NCBI GenBank assembly: GCA_002839245.1 | Contig: PGXR01000150.1 | Location: 1-7,486, forward strand | Source of the DNA: Spirochaetae bacterium HGW-Spirochaetae-7 | Lineage (GTDB): Bacteria > Spirochaetota > Spirochaetia > Treponematales > UBA12059 | Length of the DNA: 7,486 nucleotides | Direction: 5' to 3' | Shown here: piece after piece, positions 5,549 through 7,486 of the stretch | Numbering within the stretch: position 1 is the stretch's first letter | How the letters are laid out: the number at the start of each line of letters is the position of its first letter | Made by a program: the position numbers and the translations under genes | Notes under the pieces: generated by a model | Told to the model about the DNA's origin: nothing | Database searches by the model: none | The model's input: only the letters and a program-made list of their open reading frames with translations

Positions 5549-7234
5549 TCACTCGTCGTCATGATGCTCGCCTTTGAGCCTGACGGGACGGGGTTCCTCC
5601 ACGCGTCGGCCGCGGAAGACCTTCTCGACAATTCCAACCTGATCGGCAGGCCCGTCGTCGCCGTCATCCTTGTCGTCGTCGCCGTCTTCACCCTTCGGTT
5701 CGGGAGCCTGCCTGGGCGCCGGTTCCGCCGACCGCGGCTCTATGCGCAAAGGCCGGCCGGTGATCTCGAGGGCCTTCTTGGCGAGCAATCCCGCATCCGC
5801 AAGCACGGCACCCGCGTCGTAAGCGTTGGCGCACGGTATCACTAGTTTGTCCCCGTCCACATGCCACGCTCCGGAGCGCTCGATGCATGTGGAGAGCACG
5901 ACCCGTCCCTTGCCGACGGCGGTGATCATAGCCGCCTTCAGTGAAACGGTATCGACGCCATCAGCCTTCGGTTCGGTCGCAAGCGCAGTCGGTGCTCTCC
6001 CCGGGTCCAGTGCCGCAACGAAAGCGGTCTCAGGAACGGGCGAATGTCCCCTCAGCAAGGCGCCGATTGCGGCTGCACCGGTAGCGCTGCCATCGGCGAT
6101 GGCGGACTTCATGGCTGCAATAGTTCTGGCAAGATCGGCGGGAGGCACATACTCGCGGATGGCGCACATCCGCGATACTGCCAGCTCCAGCTCCCAACGC
6201 GGGTTTACGCTGTAACGCATGTTCCGGTACAGCTCGAAGAGATCCGCCAGCATCCGTTCCAGCCTGGGGGCGTCAATCCCTGCCGTTAGGTCACCAGGAA
6301 ACGAGGCCAGGGTCGCCCCAAGCAGCGACTCCTTCTTTACTCCGCTGGCGATGAACAGGAGCGACCTGGTATAGGACACGGTGTCTGCGGCGAATTGTTC
6401 CACCGACACTCCCGAACCGAGAATCGTGTCGAGCAGCTCGAGCGCGGCCTTGCGGTTGCCCGCCAGGCAAAGGCTCATCACGGCTCCCATGCGTTCGCCA
6501 CCGACCAGGCCGAGCTTGTCCCTAATCTTGGCCTCGGTTATGCAACCATCGGAAAAGGCGGCGACCTGGTCAAAAAGCGTATACGCATCGCGCATCGAGC
6601 CTGTCGCTTCGCGGGCAATCCACAGCAATGCTCCTTCGTCCGCTTGCACGCCGACTTCACCGGCAGCGTTTCTGAGGAGCCTGAGTATCACGTCGAGCGT
6701 GAATAGCCTGAAATTGAAGTGCTGGCAACGGCTTTTTATGGTCGCCGGAACCTTGTGGAGCTCGGTCGTCGCGAAAATGAAAACAATGTATGGCGGCGGT
6801 TCCTCGATGGTCTTGAGAAGCGCATTGAAAGCGCTGTTCGACAGCATGTGCACTTCATCGATGATGTATATCTTGTACTTTGACGAATTGGGCGGGAAGA
6901 GGACCTCGTCCTTGATCTGCCTTATGTTCTCTACTGAGGTATTCGACGCTCCGTCTATCTCGATGACATCCATCGACGAGCCGCGAGTTATGGAAACGCA
7001 TGAATCGCATACGCCGCACGGCTCCGCGCTCGGTCCTTGTTCGCAATTGAGCGACTTTGCCAGGATCCTGGCCGTACTCGTCTTGCCGCAGCCCCGCGGG
7101 CCGGAGAACAGGTACGCATGAGCGATGCGCCCGCTCGCTATCGAGGCTCGCAGCGTCGCGGACACGAAGTCCTGCCCGGCCAGATCATCGAATGTCTGAG
7201 GGCGTTTTCGCGTTGCTGTAATCTCATAGGGCAT
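5549..7234 (-). CDS. dnaX: DNA polymerase III subunit tau/gamma (DnaX)
   Basis: DnaX is the ATPase of the clamp loader, which opens the beta clamp and links polymerase and helicase at the replication fork. The 561-aa product starts MPYEITATRKRPQTFDDLAGQ, close to the family consensus. Visible motifs are Walker A GPRGCGKTST (45-54), four zinc-binding cysteines (C64, C73, C76, C79, the same positions as in E. coli), Walker B IIDEVHM (124-130), a sensor-1 region FIFATTELHKVPATIKSRC (152-170) and its SRC arginine finger R169. Domain III follows to about 370. A variable Pro/Ala-rich linker (about 395-425) leads to a folded segment (428-498) and a very acidic, low-complexity stretch (GEDGDDDKDDGDDG, 515-528) before a short basic/acidic tail. 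No long A-run typical of the E. coli frameshift is visible, so a separate gamma form is not evident. No Shine-Dalgarno precedes the ATG. It heads the dnaX-ybaB-recR cluster. Confidence 0.97.
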   Translation of the reverse strand: MPYEITATRKRPQTFDDLAGQDFVSATLRASIASGRIAHAYLFSGPRGCGKTSTARILAKSLNCEQGPSAEPCGVCDSCVSITRGSSMDVIEIDGASNTSVENIRQIKDEVLFPPNSSKYKIYIIDEVHMLSNSAFNALLKTIEEPPPYIVFIFATTELHKVPATIKSRCQHFNFRLFTLDVILRLLRNAAGEVGVQADEGALLWIAREATGSMRDAYTLFDQVAAFSDGCITEAKIRDKLGLVGGERMGAVMSLCLAGNRKAALELLDTILGSGVSVEQFAADTVSYTRSLLFIASGVKKESLLGATLASFPGDLTAGIDAPRLERMLADLFELYRNMRYSVNPRWELELAVSRMCAIREYVPPADLARTIAAMKSAIADGSATGAAAIGALLRGHSPVPETAFVAALDPGRAPTALATEPKADGVDTVSLKAAMITAVGKGRVVLSTCIERSGAWHVDGDKLVIPCANAYDAGAVLADAGLLAKKALEITGRPLRIEPRSAEPAPRQAPEPKGEDGDDDKDDGDDGPADQVGIVEKVFRGRRVEEPRPVRLKGEHHDDE

Positions 7235-7240
7235 TCAAGG

Positions 7241-7269
7241 AAGATAGCATGGAGAATAGCGGTAGGCAA
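7241..7269 (-). promoter_or_regulatory. Putative sigma70-type promoter placed for leaderless dnaX transcription
   Basis: On the minus strand TTGCCT (7269-7264) and TATCTT (7246-7241) are exactly 17 bp apart, each matching the consensus at 4 of 6 positions. The -10 ends 6 nt before the dnaX ATG, so transcription would begin at or very near the A of the start codon. This agrees with the lack of a ribosome binding site. Read-through from the upstream ffs/tRNA unit is the alternative. Confidence 0.45.
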
Positions 7270-7289
7270 TACGTACGGGGAATTCCTCA

Positions 7290-7403
7290 AGCGCTCGTAG
7301 CCAGGCTTGCTACGGCACAGCGCTCATCCGCTTACCGTTGCTTCCTTCCGGACCTGGCGGAGTTGGGCGGCGGACGCTAGCGTAGGGCCTGGCTACCAGC
7401 GCT
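7290..7403 (-). ncRNA. ffs: Signal recognition particle RNA, small bacterial (4.5S) type
   Basis: The minus strand carries the universal SRP domain IV motif, CAGGTCCGGAAGGAAGCAAC at 7356-7337, with GGAA tetraloop at 7346-7349 closed by GGTCC/GGAAGC-side pairing. The ends form a long stem: AGCGCT-G-GTAGCCAGG on the 5' side pairs with CCTGGCTAC-G-AGCGCT on the 3' side with one G-G mismatch. Further inner pairings are CTACG/CGTAG and TCCGC/GCGGA. This gives one hairpin of about 114 nt, the length of 4.5S RNA, without the Alu domain of the longer Bacillus type. With Ffh and FtsY it targets membrane proteins to the translocon. It lies 9 nt after tRNA-Ser and 55 bp before dnaX on the same strand. 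The exact ends are inferred from the stem. Confidence 0.95.
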
Positions 7404-7412
7404 CGAAAAAAA

Positions 7413-7486
7413 CGGAGAGAGGGGGATTCGAACCCCCGGTGCCTTGTGAGCACGCACGCTTTCCAAGCGTGGACCTTAAACCACTC
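7413..7486 (-). tRNA. tRNA-Ser (anticodon GGA), 5' end cut by window edge
   Basis: On the minus strand a tRNA 3' part is complete. The anticodon arm is CACGC-TTGGAAA-GCGTG with anticodon GGA (7462-7464). A long type II variable arm has a GTGC/GCAC stem, and the T arm is GGGGGTTCGAATCCCCC. The acceptor 3' strand TCTCTCC is followed by discriminator G. The long variable arm and G discriminator agree with serine (codons UCC/UCU). The CCA end is not encoded, so it must be added enzymatically. The 5' acceptor strand and part of the D arm lie beyond the window. Seven Ts follow at once (7412-7406), then ffs begins. Confidence 0.95.

Noticed and set aside
6381..7121. Plus-strand open frame of 246 codons inside dnaX
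   Set aside because: It is antisense to the highly conserved ATPase domain of DnaX and reads as low-complexity Ser-rich sequence.
5549..7234. Programmed frameshift producing a gamma form of DnaX
   Set aside because: No A-rich slippery heptamer of the E. coli type is seen on the coding strand; the only homopolymer noted is a T5 run in the CTT-TTT-GAC context, which does not make a standard slippery site.

Overview
The window looks like chromosome of a high-GC (roughly 60% by eye) spirochaete, probably of the Spirochaetales and probably an anaerobic fermenter. The main reason is a complete 286-residue FlaB-type core flagellin, which has the length and the N- and C-terminal sequence style of spirochaete periplasmic flagellins. 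The putative sensory [FeFe]-hydrogenase operon fits an anaerobe. I cannot name the genus from sequence alone.

Left part (1-1832, minus strand): a tightly packed three-gene operon. In transcription order it encodes a DRTGG-domain protein (119 aa), an RsbW/anti-sigma-type ATP-binding protein (142 aa) and an iron-only hydrogenase-like protein with two N-terminal [4Fe-4S] clusters, which runs off the left edge after 347 residues. The H-cluster cysteines are present, but the usual proton-relay cysteine is alanine. That points to a putative H2/redox sensor (HydS-like, group C) rather than a bulk hydrogenase.

Middle (1833-3106): a divergent intergenic region separates this operon from flaB. It holds a plausible sigma70-type promoter for the hydrogenase operon, a 13-bp tandem repeat and an exact match to the sigma28 flagellar promoter consensus for flaB. 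A long flaB leader follows (about 187 nt). It ends in two small hairpins next to the ribosome binding site, one with GGA in its loop, which suggests CsrA-type control. flaB is closed by a strong intrinsic terminator.

3107-4632 (plus strand): a 491-aa protein I do not recognise, with a strong sigma70-like promoter placed so close to the start codon that the message is likely leaderless. It meets recR tail to tail, with a shared CTAG containing both stop codons.

Right part (4629-7486, minus strand): tRNA-Ser(GGA), ffs (SRP RNA), dnaX, ybaB and recR in transcription order. This is the same order as in Bacillus subtilis (tRNA-Ser, scr, dnaX, yaaK, recR). It joins translation and protein targeting RNAs to the clamp-loader/recombination-repair operon. 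dnaX also appears to have its own promoter at a leaderless position. There are no mobile elements, CRISPR arrays or signs of recent transfer.
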